Assembly (NCBI GenBank): GCA_015075175.1
Contig: JABTUV010000010.1
Coordinates: 62,001-126,000 of the forward strand
Reading direction: 5' to 3'
DNA length: 64,000 nt
DNA from: a bacterium
GTDB taxonomy: Bacteria > Hinthialibacterota > Hinthialibacteria > H5-UNCL2
Part shown: positions 9,393 through 17,716 of the stretch, in pieces
How positions within the stretch are numbered: position 1 is the first letter of the stretch
Layout: every line of letters starts with the position of its first letter
The notes under the pieces: model-generated
What the model was told of the DNA's origin: nothing
Databases searched by the model: none
The model's input: only the letters and a program-made list of their open reading frames with translations
Position numbers and translations under genes: made by a program

Positions 9393-9692
9393 ATGAAGAT
9401 GCTTCTGACTCTCATCGTCATCGCCGTCGTGCTCCTTGTCGGCGTGCCGATCGTACTGGGTTTATTGGGCGCCGTGGCGGGGCTGGTCCTGAAACTGGTG
9501 GGACTGTTTCTCGTGCTGGCCATCCCCATCCTCCTGGTTGTCCTGGTGTTGAAGTGCCTGGCGCGGCTGCTCGGAGACGGGCGCAAGGAGGCGAAAGAGT
9601 TGCCGGACGATCCGCAGTACCGGGCGTTGGGGCGCCGGCTGGCGCGGCTGGACCGCCGGATGGAGCGGATCGAGGAGATCCTGCAACCGTAG
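9393..9692 (+). CDS. Small membrane protein of the psp operon, hydrophobic hairpin plus coiled coil
   Basis: A 99-residue protein 24 bases after pspA. Two long hydrophobic segments (residues 3-30 and 33-56, rich in V, L and G) are followed by a basic linker and an amphipathic helix (ALGRRLARLDRRMERIEEIL). This C-terminal helix resembles the terminal helix of PspB, but the protein is longer and has an additional hydrophobic segment. I do not recognise a named family. Position suggests a membrane partner or sensor in the phage-shock response. Confidence 0.75.
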   Translation: MKMLLTLIVIAVVLLVGVPIVLGLLGAVAGLVLKLVGLFLVLAIPILLVVLVLKCLARLLGDGRKEAKELPDDPQYRALGRRLARLDRRMERIEEILQP

Positions 9693-9830
9693 TTGCGCAG
9701 CGCTCCGCGCGGATCGAGCCTCTCGTCGCCCGCGCAGCACGCTGCGCTACCACGGCCGCACAGCGGACGGTGATTGAACCGAATGGAGCGCGGGAGTAGC
9801 ATGGCCACAACGCTACTGGGAGGTCGGAAC

Positions 9831-10229
9831 ATGAAACTGGCCAAGTTCCTCGCTACCCTCGTGCTCTTCGGAGCGACCTATTACGCGGTGTACTGGTTTC
9901 TTGTCCAGCACCTGAACGTGGCCGAGCCGCCGCTGACCTGGCAGAACTTCGCCGTCATCTTCGGGGCGCCGTTCGTGGTAGCGCTGCTTTTGTGGGCGGT
10001 GGCGTTTTACCTGATGCGCTTTCTCTTCGCGTCGCCGGCGGAGCAGGCGCTGGCGGACGGGACCAGCGTGAGTTGGCGGGTGCAGGAGCTGGCGGGGGAA
10101 GTGGAGGAGCTGCGGCGGCGGCTGGCCGCGCTGGAGGGCGCGCCGTCGCCGCCGGCGGAAGGCGCCGCGCACGTGCATCTGGAGCCGCGCCCCGACGAGA
10201 TCGCCGCCGACCTGCCGCGGATTTCGTGA
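9831..10229 (+). CDS. Membrane protein of the psp operon, two TM segments and C-terminal coiled coil
   Basis: A 132-residue protein. TM1 lies about residues 5-22 (FLATLVLFGATYYAVYWFLV) and TM2 about 40-62 (FGAPFVVALLLWAVAFYLMR), then a coiled coil (VSWRVQELAGEVEELRRRLA) and a Pro/Ala-rich tail ending in acidic residues. ATG 9831 has GGGAGG 7 bases upstream; earlier in-frame ATGs lack one. The same plan (membrane hairpin followed by a short coiled coil) recurs in the next two genes, so these proteins may oligomerise with PspA or each other. No named family recognised. Confidence 0.72.
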   Translation: MKLAKFLATLVLFGATYYAVYWFLVQHLNVAEPPLTWQNFAVIFGAPFVVALLLWAVAFYLMRFLFASPAEQALADGTSVSWRVQELAGEVEELRRRLAALEGAPSPPAEGAAHVHLEPRPDEIAADLPRIS

Positions 10230-10301
10230 GCGGAACATCAAGGGCAAGCTTGGTCAGATAAAGAGCGGGAGTTCGATTCCCGGTTGGGAGCGTAACGCAT
10301 C

Positions 10302-10556
10302 ATGGGCGTTTGGGAATTCTTAATCGTTCTCTGCATGATGGCGCTGGCCATCCCCATCGTGGGCTGCATCGCCTGGATGGTGGTCGCAAGCAGCCGGGCG
10401 CGGCATGGCGGGGGCCGGGCGAGCGGCGAGGAGGCGCGCCTGGTGCAGGACCTCAACCGCGGATTCTCGCAGTTGGAGAAGCGCATCGAATCGCTGGAGA
10501 CGATCCTTCTGGATCGCGTGGAGAAAGGCAAGGAGCGCGAGGAGAAGACCTCATGA
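10302..10556 (+). CDS. PspB-like envelope stress membrane protein
   Basis: An 84-residue protein with one N-terminal membrane segment (FLIVLCMMALAIPIVGCIAW), a basic cytoplasmic stretch and a C-terminal helix LNRGFSQLEKRIESLETILL. The RIESLETIL portion closely resembles the RIQALESIL helix of E. coli PspB, and the overall length (74 residues in E. coli) and topology agree. PspB works with PspC to relieve PspA inhibition of PspF. The stop overlaps the next ATG (ATGA), so the two are coupled. Confidence 0.75.
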   Translation: MGVWEFLIVLCMMALAIPIVGCIAWMVVASSRARHGGGRASGEEARLVQDLNRGFSQLEKRIESLETILLDRVEKGKEREEKTS

Positions 10557-10789
10557 GCGGCATGGAAGGCCTAGTCGTCATCATAGCGATGCTCTTGGTA
10601 TTCAAGGTGCTACAGATGCGTTACGCTTATGCGGAACGCAACCGGCGCGAACGACAGGCGGGAGGGGGACCGGCGTGGGAGGGGCGGCTGGCGCGGCTGG
10701 AAGAGCGGCTGGCCACGCTGGAGGCGCTGTTGGTCGAGCAGGAGAAGCGTCGCAGCGAGGAGGAGAAGTGGAAGGCACTGGAGCGGTGA
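10553..10789 (+). CDS. Second PspB-like membrane protein
   Basis: A 78-residue paralogue-like protein in the PspB plan: a membrane segment (GLVVIIAMLLVFKVLQM), a basic linker and a coiled-coil helix WEGRLARLEERLATLEALLV. It overlaps the preceding gene by 4 bases, so the two are probably made together and could form a hetero-oligomer. The C-terminal EKRRSEEEKWKALER is highly charged. The start is fixed by the ATGA overlap and the position of the membrane segment. Confidence 0.7.
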   Translation: MSGMEGLVVIIAMLLVFKVLQMRYAYAERNRRERQAGGGPAWEGRLARLEERLATLEALLVEQEKRRSEEEKWKALER

Positions 10790-10810
10790 CGGAGGTCGGG
10801 AGGCGGCAGG

Positions 10811-11055
10811 CCGCCGCGCCTCTCGATACGGCCCCGAAGATGAGAGCTGCCTGGAATGGGGATGTTGCGGCGGGGCCTACTCGAGGACGCGGCTTGCATT
10901 GGCGGCGTGACGCGATTGGAGGACGCGGCTTGCATTGGCTGCGTGACGCGATTGGAGGACGCGGCTTGCATCATCGGCGTTGTCGTGCAGCGTCGGAAAG
11001 AAAACCCGAGTCCTCGAGTAGCCGGTACTCCGGCGTATCGAGAGGACGGCTTGGC
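10811..11055. repeat. CTCGATACGG element family B, copy 1, with inner tandem units
   Basis: Outer inverted ends CTCTCGATACGG (about 10819) and CGTATCGAGAG (about 11035). Inside are CTACTCGAGGACGCGGCTTG and two further near-identical units of about 36 bp (GATTGGAGGACGCGGCTTGC), then the inverse CCGAGTCCTCGAGTAGCCGG. It sits within the psp operon between the second PspB-like gene and the next small membrane protein. Confidence 0.75.
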
Positions 11056-11081
11056 CGCAAGAGTGAAACGATAGAGGATGC

Positions 11082-11285
11082 ATGAGCGCAATGGGCAGGA
11101 TTCTCTTGTTCCCCGTCCGGTTGGCTCTGGCCCTCATTGAGCTTTTGGGGCGCACGCTGGCGCTCCTGTTGGGGCTGATTTTTTTCGGCGTGGGGGCGTT
11201 CCTGTGTTTTCTGGGACCGCTCATGATCGTGGGTGCGCCGCTGGCGCTGCTGGGGCTGATTCTCGTGATCAAGGCCATCGGTTGA
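11082..11285 (+). CDS. Small hydrophobic protein of the psp operon
   Basis: A 67-residue protein, almost entirely hydrophobic: two or three membrane spans (LALALIELLGRTLALLLGLI, FGVGAFLCFLGPLMIVGAPL, ALLGLILVIKAIG). GAGG precedes the ATG closely. It lies 17 bases before pspC and belongs to the same operon by position. No family recognised; the size recalls small Psp-associated membrane proteins such as PspG, but there is no clear similarity. Confidence 0.6.
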   Translation: MSAMGRILLFPVRLALALIELLGRTLALLLGLIFFGVGAFLCFLGPLMIVGAPLALLGLILVIKAIG

Positions 11286-11302
11286 GGAAAGGACGGACAA
11301 CC

Positions 11303-11685
11303 ATGACGCACCAACGCGATTATGAACACAGCGGACTTTATCGCGCGCGCGACGGGATGCTCTTTGGAGTCATCAAGGGCATTTCGCGGCATCTCGATTT
11401 CCCAGTGGGATGGATGCGCGTGCTGTTTCTGGCGGGCCTGTTTTTTACCGGCGTCTGGCCGCTGCTGTTTCTGTACGTGCTATTGGCGGTCTTCATGCGG
11501 CCGGAGCCGATCGTGCCCTTTGAGAGCGTGGACGACGAGGAGTTTTATCAGTCTTACGTGTCCAGCCGCAGCATGGCGCTCTATCGCCCAAGCAGACCTA
11601 CGACAGTCTGGAGCGGCGCATCCGGCGCATGGAGGACATCGTAACCGCGCCGGACTACGACTGGGAGCGGCGGTTCAGAAGCTGA
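11303..11685 (+). CDS. pspC: PspC-domain envelope stress protein (one-base frameshift near C-terminus)
   Basis: The N-terminal PspC domain is intact: GLYRARDGMLFGVIKGISRH, LDFPVGWMRVLFLAGLFF and a second span PLLFLYVLLAVFMRPEP. PspC binds PspB and PspA in the membrane. The open frame ends at 11644 in unrelated sequence (PSRPTTVWSGASG). A different frame from about 11590 reads KQTYDSLERRIRRMEDIVTA then PDYDWERRFRS and stops at 11685, the coiled-coil tail typical of PspC proteins. A single missing base near 11588-11592 therefore explains the break. Last gene of the psp operon. Confidence 0.85.
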
Positions 11686-11691
11686 GGAGGC

Positions 11692-11753
11692 GTCGCTTCG
11701 AAGCGTGTCGGCGGGAGGCCGACACGCGAGCCGGCGAGACGCCGGCGCTGCGA
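11692..11753. repeat. Hairpin repeat family A, copy 3 (short)
   Basis: Directly after the restored pspC stop. GTGTCGGCGGGAGGCCGACAC forms one hairpin and GCCGGCGAGACGCCGGC a second. It could end psp operon transcription, but no T-tract follows. Confidence 0.7.
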
Positions 11754-11798
11754 GTAAGCGGCCTTGCGCCGTCTCGTCGGCTCCGGTATGCTTTCCCC

Positions 11799-12545
11799 AT
11801 GCACGGCAGCCCTGGCGCGACGGCTTTTGGGGCCATCGCAGCGATACCGTTTCTGATCGGTCTTCCGGTTTCAGCGCAAGCGGCGCCGCCGGTCGGCGAT
11901 TCTACCCAGACGCTCGTGTTGTTCGGTCAACTCGTCCCCTATCGTCTCTATGTCCCCGACATCCCCGCACCGGCGAGCGGTTTTCCCCTGCTCATCGCGC
12001 TGCACGGCGGCGGGGACGACCACCATAAGTATTTTACGGGTTATGACAACGGAGAAATGAAGCGAGTCGCGCAGCATGTCGGCATGGTGGTGGCCTGCCC
12101 CCGCACCGCGCCTTACGGGGGTTATCGCGGGGCGGCGGAGACGGAAGTGAAGGCCGTGCTGGAGGACGTGCTCTCCAAGCTGCCCATCGACCGGGGGCGC
12201 GTCTATCTCTTCGGACACTCGATGGGCGGGGTGGGCGCGCTGGAGCTGTTGGCGGCCCATCCGGAGCGATTTGCGGCGGCGGCGTCCTTTGCCGGGCCGG
12301 TCCCGCCGACCTTGGCGGGAGCCTTCAGGAACAAGCCGGTCTACCTGGCGCACGGGGATCGGGACGAGATCGTGCCGGTGGAGCACAGCCGGCGGCTGGC
12401 GGCGGCCATCGAGCGCGCGGGCGGGCGGGTGCGCTATCACGAGATCGCCGGCGCGGACCATAACAGCCGCGTGGCGGCGGAGTTCTCAGCCATTCTGAGT
12501 TGGCTGGCCGCGCAGGGCGGCGATGCCGGGCGGGTGCAGCCATGA
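11799..12545 (+). CDS. Secreted alpha/beta hydrolase (PHB depolymerase/feruloyl esterase-like)
   Basis: A 248-residue protein with a signal peptide (AFGAIAAIPFLIGLPVSAQA, cleavage about residue 28). The alpha/beta-hydrolase features are PLLIALHGGGDDHHK (oxyanion loop), the nucleophile elbow GHSMGG (Ser about residue 145), a late Asp (HGDRDEIVP) and the catalytic His in GADHN. It probably hydrolyses an ester in the periplasm or outside the cell; the substrate is unknown. The start at 11799 is the ATG that yields a complete signal peptide. Its stop overlaps the next ATG (ATGA). Confidence 0.85.
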   Translation: MHGSPGATAFGAIAAIPFLIGLPVSAQAAPPVGDSTQTLVLFGQLVPYRLYVPDIPAPASGFPLLIALHGGGDDHHKYFTGYDNGEMKRVAQHVGMVVACPRTAPYGGYRGAAETEVKAVLEDVLSKLPIDRGRVYLFGHSMGGVGALELLAAHPERFAAAASFAGPVPPTLAGAFRNKPVYLAHGDRDEIVPVEHSRRLAAAIERAGGRVRYHEIAGADHNSRVAAEFSAILSWLAAQGGDAGRVQP

Positions 12546-13202
12546 GCGAGAGAAGCGTACTCGTGGTGGATGATTCGGCCTTCTTTCGCACCATGCTGGC
12601 CGATCTCCTGGCGCAGGAGGGCATTCCGGCGCGCACGGCGGGCGGGGGCGAGGAAGGCTGGCAACTGCTTTGCGCCCATCGCCCCGAAGTCGTCGTCACC
12701 GACTGGATGATGCCCGAGGGTGGACGGGCTGGAACTGTGCCGGCGCATCCGCCAGTCGCCCGAGCATCGCCAGACCTACGAGTTGCTTCTGACCTCGAAG
12801 GACAAGGTGGAGGACGCCATCCGCGCGCTGGAGCAGGGGGCGGATGATTTTCTCACCAAGTCGGCGGACCCGCGCGAAGTGGTGGTGCGGGTGAAGGTGG
12901 GCTTGCGGGTGACGGAGCTATACGCGGCCCTGGCGGAGGCGGAACGGCGCCTGACGGTGGCCGGCATGGCGATCACGCTGGGGCACGAGATCGGCAATCC
13001 GCTGCAGATCATCTCGGGCTTTGCGGAGATGCTGGCGCGCGAGCCGGGCCAGTCGGCGGGGGTGCGCGAGAAGGGAGCGGCCATTCTCTCCGCCGCCCGC
13101 CGCATCCAGGAACTGATCAAGCGCCTGCAGATGATCGAACATCCGCAGTACACGCCCTACGTGGGGGAGACGACGATGATCGACGCGGGGGAAGGCACGT
13201 GA
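12542..13202 (+). CDS. Response regulator receiver fused to a histidine-kinase DHp-like domain (frameshifted)
   Basis: The N-terminal receiver reads MSERSVLVVDDSAFFRTMLA with phospho-acceptor Asp in VVVTDWMMPE. At about 12718 the frame breaks in GAGGGTGG; removing one G continues it as VDGLELCRRIRQSPEHRQTY, then LLLTSKDKVEDAIRALEQGA and DDFLTKSADPREVV, the conserved receiver end. A helical segment follows with GHEIGNPLQIISGFAEMLA, matching the HisKA H-box (H-E-x-x-N-P-L), but the protein ends about 60 residues later without an HATPase domain. It could act as a phosphotransfer or dimerisation module. About 219 residues when restored. Confidence 0.8.
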
Positions 13203-13286
13203 AGGGGGACAGTCGCTCACGAGGCTTCGCCTTACCCGTAGAGGTTGAAAAGCGAGGCGGCTTCGAAGGCGGTCTGCCTGCGTCCA

Positions 13287-13390
13287 TGCCGTCCTCTCGA
13301 TACGCGGCCCGAAGCGGGAGCTCACGTGCATCGGTAGACCTCGTCGGGCCGCTACTCGAGGACTCGGTTCTTTCTTCTTCTCGCAAGCAC
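13287..13390. repeat. CTCGATACGG element family B, copy 2
   Basis: Begins GCCGTCCTCTCGATACGCGG and ends CTACTCGAGGACTCGGTTC, filling the gap between the receiver-DHp gene and the LolA-like gene. No internal tandem units. Confidence 0.65.
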
Positions 13391-13435
13391 CTATCGGCGC
13401 CTGTCCCTTGCCTGGGTGAGCGGGAGGGCCGGAAA

Positions 13436-14227
13436 TTGAACCTGCGCGCAGCCGTGTTTCTTCTTGTCGTCGCGCTGGCGGCATGGCCGGCTATCAACGA
13501 GGCGTCGGCGGTGCGGGTCACGACCGTCTTGGAGGAGATGGACAAGAGCTGGCAGACCATCGACGACTTCTCGGCGGTACTCTTGCAGCAGCAGACGCTG
13601 ACTGTGGATGGAACGCCGCGTTTTTTCGCCGGCTACGCGCGGATCGTCAAGCCGCGGGCGTTTCGCATCGACTCGCGCGAAGTGGGCCTGCGCGCCTATT
13701 ACGATGCCTTGGACGCCTTGGAGCCTTCCGGCGTGATCGGCGGTGCCAGCGACGAAATCGTCTGGTACGACGGCGACCGCAGCCACCACTGGTACCGCTA
13801 TCGGCCGGCAGAGGCGGTCGTGTACCGCGAGGCCACGCCCACCAGCCCCATCTACGTCATGCTGGGAGCCTTGGCGGGCATCAGCGCCACGACGGCCATG
13901 GAGTTGCAGGAGAACTTCAACATCGACGCGCCCAAGACGGTCCGGATGCTGGAGCAGGACTGCTATCTCATGCGTTTGGAACCCCGGAGAGGCCGCAGCG
14001 CCGACTTCAAGTACATTGACTTCTGGGTGGATCGGAAGTACTACCTGCCGGTGAGGGTGAAGATGAAGCAGGACACGGCGGAGGTGGAGACGTACGTGCT
14101 GGATCCCCTGCTCAACCGGCAGTTGAGCGCGAGAGACATCGAGTTGCGGGTACCCCGCGGGGTCGTCGTGCGCGAGCGGGAGGCTCTCCTTGGGGATGGT
14201 ACCGCCGGCCGTGAGGCGAACCAATAA
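13436..14227 (+). CDS. LolA-like outer-membrane lipoprotein-sorting family protein
   Basis: A 263-residue secreted protein. The signal peptide is NLRAAVFLLVVALAAWPAIN with cleavage after EASA. The mature part (VLEEMDKSWQTIDDFSAVLL then QQQTLTVDGTPRFFAGYARI, IVKPRAFRIDSRE, VWYDGDRSHHWYRYRPAEA and the strand FKYIDFWVDRKYYLPVRVKM) follows the half-barrel pattern of LolA/LolB and DUF1571-type proteins. It probably carries a lipid or lipoprotein across the periplasm. The TTG at 13436 has GGGAGG 8 bases upstream and gives an exact signal peptide; the upstream in-frame stretch is repeat element. It lies 93 bases before an alkaline-phosphatase-like gene. Confidence 0.75.
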   Translation: MNLRAAVFLLVVALAAWPAINEASAVRVTTVLEEMDKSWQTIDDFSAVLLQQQTLTVDGTPRFFAGYARIVKPRAFRIDSREVGLRAYYDALDALEPSGVIGGASDEIVWYDGDRSHHWYRYRPAEAVVYREATPTSPIYVMLGALAGISATTAMELQENFNIDAPKTVRMLEQDCYLMRLEPRRGRSADFKYIDFWVDRKYYLPVRVKMKQDTAEVETYVLDPLLNRQLSARDIELRVPRGVVVREREALLGDGTAGREANQ

Positions 14228-14320
14228 CATGCGCGCGGTCCGTCCCATACGTCCCGTGGGTCCCATCGGTTCCATTTCCGCCGGGCGCGGTTCCCGCAGG
14301 GCGCGCTGGGCAGGTGAACC

Positions 14321-15562
14321 ATGGCGACGCTGAAACAACTGACCACCCAGTACACGGCGATCGGGCTGTACGTTTTCGTGATCGCGGTGATTCTGCCGGC
14401 GATTTACTTTATCACCACGGCGGATCAGCAGCCGGTCGCGCGCAACGTGGTGCTGGTGATCGGGGAGGGGCTGTCGTTTCCGCTCTTGCACGAGGCGCGG
14501 GCGGCGCACGGCGAGCCGCTGTTTCTGGACCAGATGCCGGGATTGGGCGTGACCTACAGCAGCAAGTCGCACGGCTGGCCGCCCGACCGGGCGGCGGTAG
14601 CGACCGCGCTGGCGACCGGGCGCTGGGGTTTCCCCGGTCATCTCAACGCCTGGGGGGAGGCGGAGAACCTGATCGTCTCCTATCCGTCGCTGTTGGACGT
14701 GGCCCAGGAGCGGGGACGCCGCGCCGGCTTCATTACGACCGATGAGATCATCACGCCCATGCTGGCGGCGTTCGGCACGCACGTCATCTCGGCCACGGAC
14801 TGGAACCGCATCCTGCAGGAGTGGGTGCTGCGCGCGCAGCCGCAGGCGCTCCTGGGAGGCGGGCGTAGGTACTTCAACCCGTCGGGGCATCCCGAGGGGT
14901 CGTACCGGACGCCGGAGGCGCTGCGGGCGCTGGGCGTGCGCGACGACGAGATGGCCGCGCAGGCGGACTATTTCGCCTACGCCCGCGCCGCCGGTTATAC
15001 CGTCGTGCGCAACGCCTCGGACCTGTCCCCCATCATCACCCGCAACGTGATCGGCCTGTTTTCGCCCGACGCGCTGCCCTTCTATATCGAGCCGGAATTG
15101 CCCAGCATCTCGCTGCCCCTGATGGTGCGTTTCGTGGTGCAACATCTGAGCAAGGAGGGGGACGGCTATTTTCTAGTCGTGCACCAGGGGGCGATTCGGC
15201 GGGCCGCGCTGTTGCACACGCAGGACCTGACCGGCGACGGGCTGGTCAACGACGAGGACGGCCGCATCGCGCTACGCCACGCCGTGAACGAGGTGCTGGC
15301 GCTGGATACGACCGTGCGGCTATTGCAGAAGATCGCCTCGGGGCAAGACACGCTGCTTGTGGTGGTGGGCGCGGTGGACTGGTGCGGGTTGTCGCTGACG
15401 GCGGAAAACGGAGCGACGGTGGCGCGATGGACCGCGCCGGGCACCACGCCCATGGATATGCCGCTATGGGCGGAAGGCCCCGGCGCCTCGGAACTGACCG
15501 GTCATCATCCCCTCGCGCACGTGTATTCCGTCATCGAGCGGCAGTTGGTGAGATCGCAGTAG
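14321..15562 (+). CDS. Membrane-anchored alkaline phosphatase-like protein, catalytic residues missing
   Basis: A 413-residue protein with one N-terminal membrane anchor (residues 12-32) and the alkaline phosphatase scaffold: VVLVIGEGLS (44-52), PPDRAAVATALATG (87-100), FLVVHQGAIRRAALLH (284-299), VVVGAVDWCGL (347-357) and MPLWAEGPGAS (380-390). In active enzymes these blocks read GDG, DSA with the Ser nucleophile, metal-binding E/D/H, ADHE and an H before the VPVYAxGPGA strand. Here the Asp is Glu49, the nucleophile is Arg90, and the later metal ligands are absent. The fold is probably kept but hydrolysis lost, so it may bind ligand or act structurally. It lies between a LolA-like gene and a convergent ABC exporter. 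Confidence 0.8.
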   Translation: MATLKQLTTQYTAIGLYVFVIAVILPAIYFITTADQQPVARNVVLVIGEGLSFPLLHEARAAHGEPLFLDQMPGLGVTYSSKSHGWPPDRAAVATALATGRWGFPGHLNAWGEAENLIVSYPSLLDVAQERGRRAGFITTDEIITPMLAAFGTHVISATDWNRILQEWVLRAQPQALLGGGRRYFNPSGHPEGSYRTPEALRALGVRDDEMAAQADYFAYARAAGYTVVRNASDLSPIITRNVIGLFSPDALPFYIEPELPSISLPLMVRFVVQHLSKEGDGYFLVVHQGAIRRAALLHTQDLTGDGLVNDEDGRIALRHAVNEVLALDTTVRLLQKIASGQDTLLVVVGAVDWCGLSLTAENGATVARWTAPGTTPMDMPLWAEGPGASELTGHHPLAHVYSVIERQLVRSQ

Positions 15563-15571
15563 CCGAAGGGA

Positions 15572-17716
15572 TCAGTCGGCTGTCGCGGGCGCGTGGGCGA
15601 CGCGATGGAACTGCTCTTCGTAGAGCTGGGCGTAGAGGCCGCGCCGGCCCAGGAGTTGGGCGTGCCCGCCGCTCTCCACGATCCGCCCGCGATCGAGCAC
15701 CACAATCTTGTCCGCGCCCAGAATGGTGGAGAGGCGGTGGGCGATGACGATGGAAGTCCGGCCTACCAGCAGGCGGGCCAGCGCCTCCTGGATGTGATGC
15801 TCGCTTTTGGAGTCGAGCGCCGAGGTGGCCTCGTCCAGGATGAGGATGCGGGGGTTTTTCAGAAAGGCGCGGGCGATGGCCAGGCGCTGGCGCTGCCCGC
15901 CGGAGAGCTTGACGCCGCGCTCGCCGATCTCGGTCCAGAGTCCCTCCGGCAGTTCCGAAACGAAATCCAGCGCGTTGGCCGCCGCCAGCGCCTCCATGAT
16001 CTCCTCCGGCCCGGCGTTGGGCTTGGCCAGGAGCAGATTCTCCCGCACCGTACCGGAAAAGAGGATGGTCTCCTGGTTGACGATGCCGATGTGGCGGCGC
16101 AGGCCGGAGAGCGAAAGGTCGCGAAGGTCGTGGCCGTCCAGCCGGATCACTCCCGAGCTGGGATCGTAAAAGCGCGGAATCAGGTTGGAGAGCGTGCTCT
16201 TGCCCGAGCCGCTGGGACCGACGAAGGCGACCGTCTCGCCCGGCTCGACCACCAGCGAGATGTCCGACAGGACTTCCACGCCCGGTTCATAGGCGAAATG
16301 GACGGCATCAAACTCGATTCGGCCCTCGACCTTTTCCAGCGTGATCGCATCCGGTTTCTCCGCCACCTGCGGCTGGGTGTCGAAGTACTCGAAGATGCGG
16401 TCGATGCTGGCCAGTGAGGTTGAAAGCACCGCAGACAGGTCGGACAATCGCTGCAGGGGGGAGTAGAGGAAGGGGAGAAGGAAGGCGAACTGCATCAGCT
16501 GGCCGGGGGAGAGCTGGCCGGCCATGACCAGATGGGCGCCGTACCAGAGGACGAGCACGGGCGAGGAGAGCACGACCGCGCCGACGACCATCTCGTTGGT
16601 GGCCGCCAGGCGGACGGTGTGCAGGACCTTGCTGTAGAGCTTGTTGGACTGGGTGCGAAAGGCGTCCAGTTCGTCGCTCTCGCGCGTGAAGCCCTTGACG
16701 ATGCCGACGCCGGCGACCTTCTCCTGCAGGCCGCCCGACAGGATTTCCACGCGCGCCTGCACCTCGCGGCTGGAGAGGCGGATGCGGCGGCCCACCATGC
16801 GGATGGAGAGGAGATAGACGGGTATGAGTGCGACCGCGACCAGCGTGAGGGTCACGTGCTTGGAGAAGAGGATGACGAGCAGTACGACCAGGAGCGAGCC
16901 GTCCATCCAGACGTTGGTGAGGGCGGAACCGACGAAGTTCTGGGCCTGGGCGATGTCGTTGACCACGCGCGAGACGATGGAGCCGGTCTGGTGCTCGGAG
17001 AAGAACTGGTGGGAGAGGCGCTGGACGTGGTTGAAGAGGGCGACGCGCAGGTCGCGGATCATGCGATGGCCGGCCAGGGCGGTGAAGAGGGAGCGGGCAT
17101 AGCAGCAGAGCATCCAGAGGACGTAGGCGGCGAGCACGGTGAGAGCGACGCGGCGCAAGTGGGCCGCGCGCGCGGCCGCGCTGGCGTTCTGGTTCAGGAG
17201 GACGTCGTCCAGCACCACGCGCGACATCCAGGCGAAGGAGAGGGGCAGAAGGAACTTGCCCAGGCCTGCCAGGGTGGCCAGGGCGACGAAGTGGCGGTAG
17301 GGCTTAACGTAGGAGAGGAAGCGCCAGAGTGCTTCGCGGCGGCGGCCCTCGGGGGCGAAGCGGCGCGTGATTAGGTTGCCCCAGGCGTCCTTCACGCCCA
17401 GGATGCGCAGGCGGTCCAGGTCGGTCTCCAGGTAGTAGCTGTAGCGGGCCAGGGCGCGCCCGTCGCCGCGCAAGAGCGCCGGCAGGTGGGCGTCCGGCAT
17501 CGGGTCGGCGACCAGCATCTCCGGATCGACGCGGAGCACGAGCACCACGTGCCGCTCGAAGTCGGACAGCGAGGTCGTCTCCAACGAGAGGGCGGAGAGG
17601 ATCTTCTGCACGCACTCCCAGTCGGAGAGGACGTAAAAGCGGCCCTGACTGCGGGTGAGTCCCTTGGCAAGAAAGGCGGGAACGCGGTCGGCGGTCGAGA
17701 GGTGGTAGACGATCAT
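15572..17716 (-). CDS. MsbA-type ABC exporter with extra N-terminal domain
   Basis: A 714-residue half-transporter. Residues about 1-115 form an unusual soluble domain (MIVYHLSTADRVPAFLAKGL, GRFYVLSDWECVQKIL, YSYYLETDLDRLRILG). Then comes a six-helix exporter membrane domain (about 140-430; HQFFSEHQTGSIVSRVVNDI is typical of MsbA/LmrA) and an ATPase with Walker A GPSGSGKST, Q-loop VNQETILFSG, signature LSGGQRQRLA, Walker B ILILDEATSALD and H-loop IAHRLST. All ATPase motifs are intact. It likely flips a lipid or peptide. ATG 17716 is chosen because the upstream frame is repeat sequence; there is no clear Shine-Dalgarno. Convergent with the alkaline-phosphatase-like gene. Confidence 0.88.
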   Translation of the reverse strand: MIVYHLSTADRVPAFLAKGLTRSQGRFYVLSDWECVQKILSALSLETTSLSDFERHVVLVLRVDPEMLVADPMPDAHLPALLRGDGRALARYSYYLETDLDRLRILGVKDAWGNLITRRFAPEGRRREALWRFLSYVKPYRHFVALATLAGLGKFLLPLSFAWMSRVVLDDVLLNQNASAAARAAHLRRVALTVLAAYVLWMLCCYARSLFTALAGHRMIRDLRVALFNHVQRLSHQFFSEHQTGSIVSRVVNDIAQAQNFVGSALTNVWMDGSLLVVLLVILFSKHVTLTLVAVALIPVYLLSIRMVGRRIRLSSREVQARVEILSGGLQEKVAGVGIVKGFTRESDELDAFRTQSNKLYSKVLHTVRLAATNEMVVGAVVLSSPVLVLWYGAHLVMAGQLSPGQLMQFAFLLPFLYSPLQRLSDLSAVLSTSLASIDRIFEYFDTQPQVAEKPDAITLEKVEGRIEFDAVHFAYEPGVEVLSDISLVVEPGETVAFVGPSGSGKSTLSNLIPRFYDPSSGVIRLDGHDLRDLSLSGLRRHIGIVNQETILFSGTVRENLLLAKPNAGPEEIMEALAAANALDFVSELPEGLWTEIGERGVKLSGGQRQRLAIARAFLKNPRILILDEATSALDSKSEHHIQEALARLLVGRTSIVIAHRLSTILGADKIVVLDRGRIVESGGHAQLLGRRGLYAQLYEEQFHRVAHAPATAD

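Noticed and set aside
10266-10282. tRNA T-arm-like hairpin CGGGAGTTCGATTCCCG before a PspB-like gene
   Set aside because: No matching acceptor, D or anticodon arms can be found at the right distance; an isolated look-alike.
10856-11074. 72-codon open frame with three near-identical LEDAACIG blocks
   Set aside because: A translation of the inner tandem units of repeat family B; no ribosome-binding site and no conservation expected.
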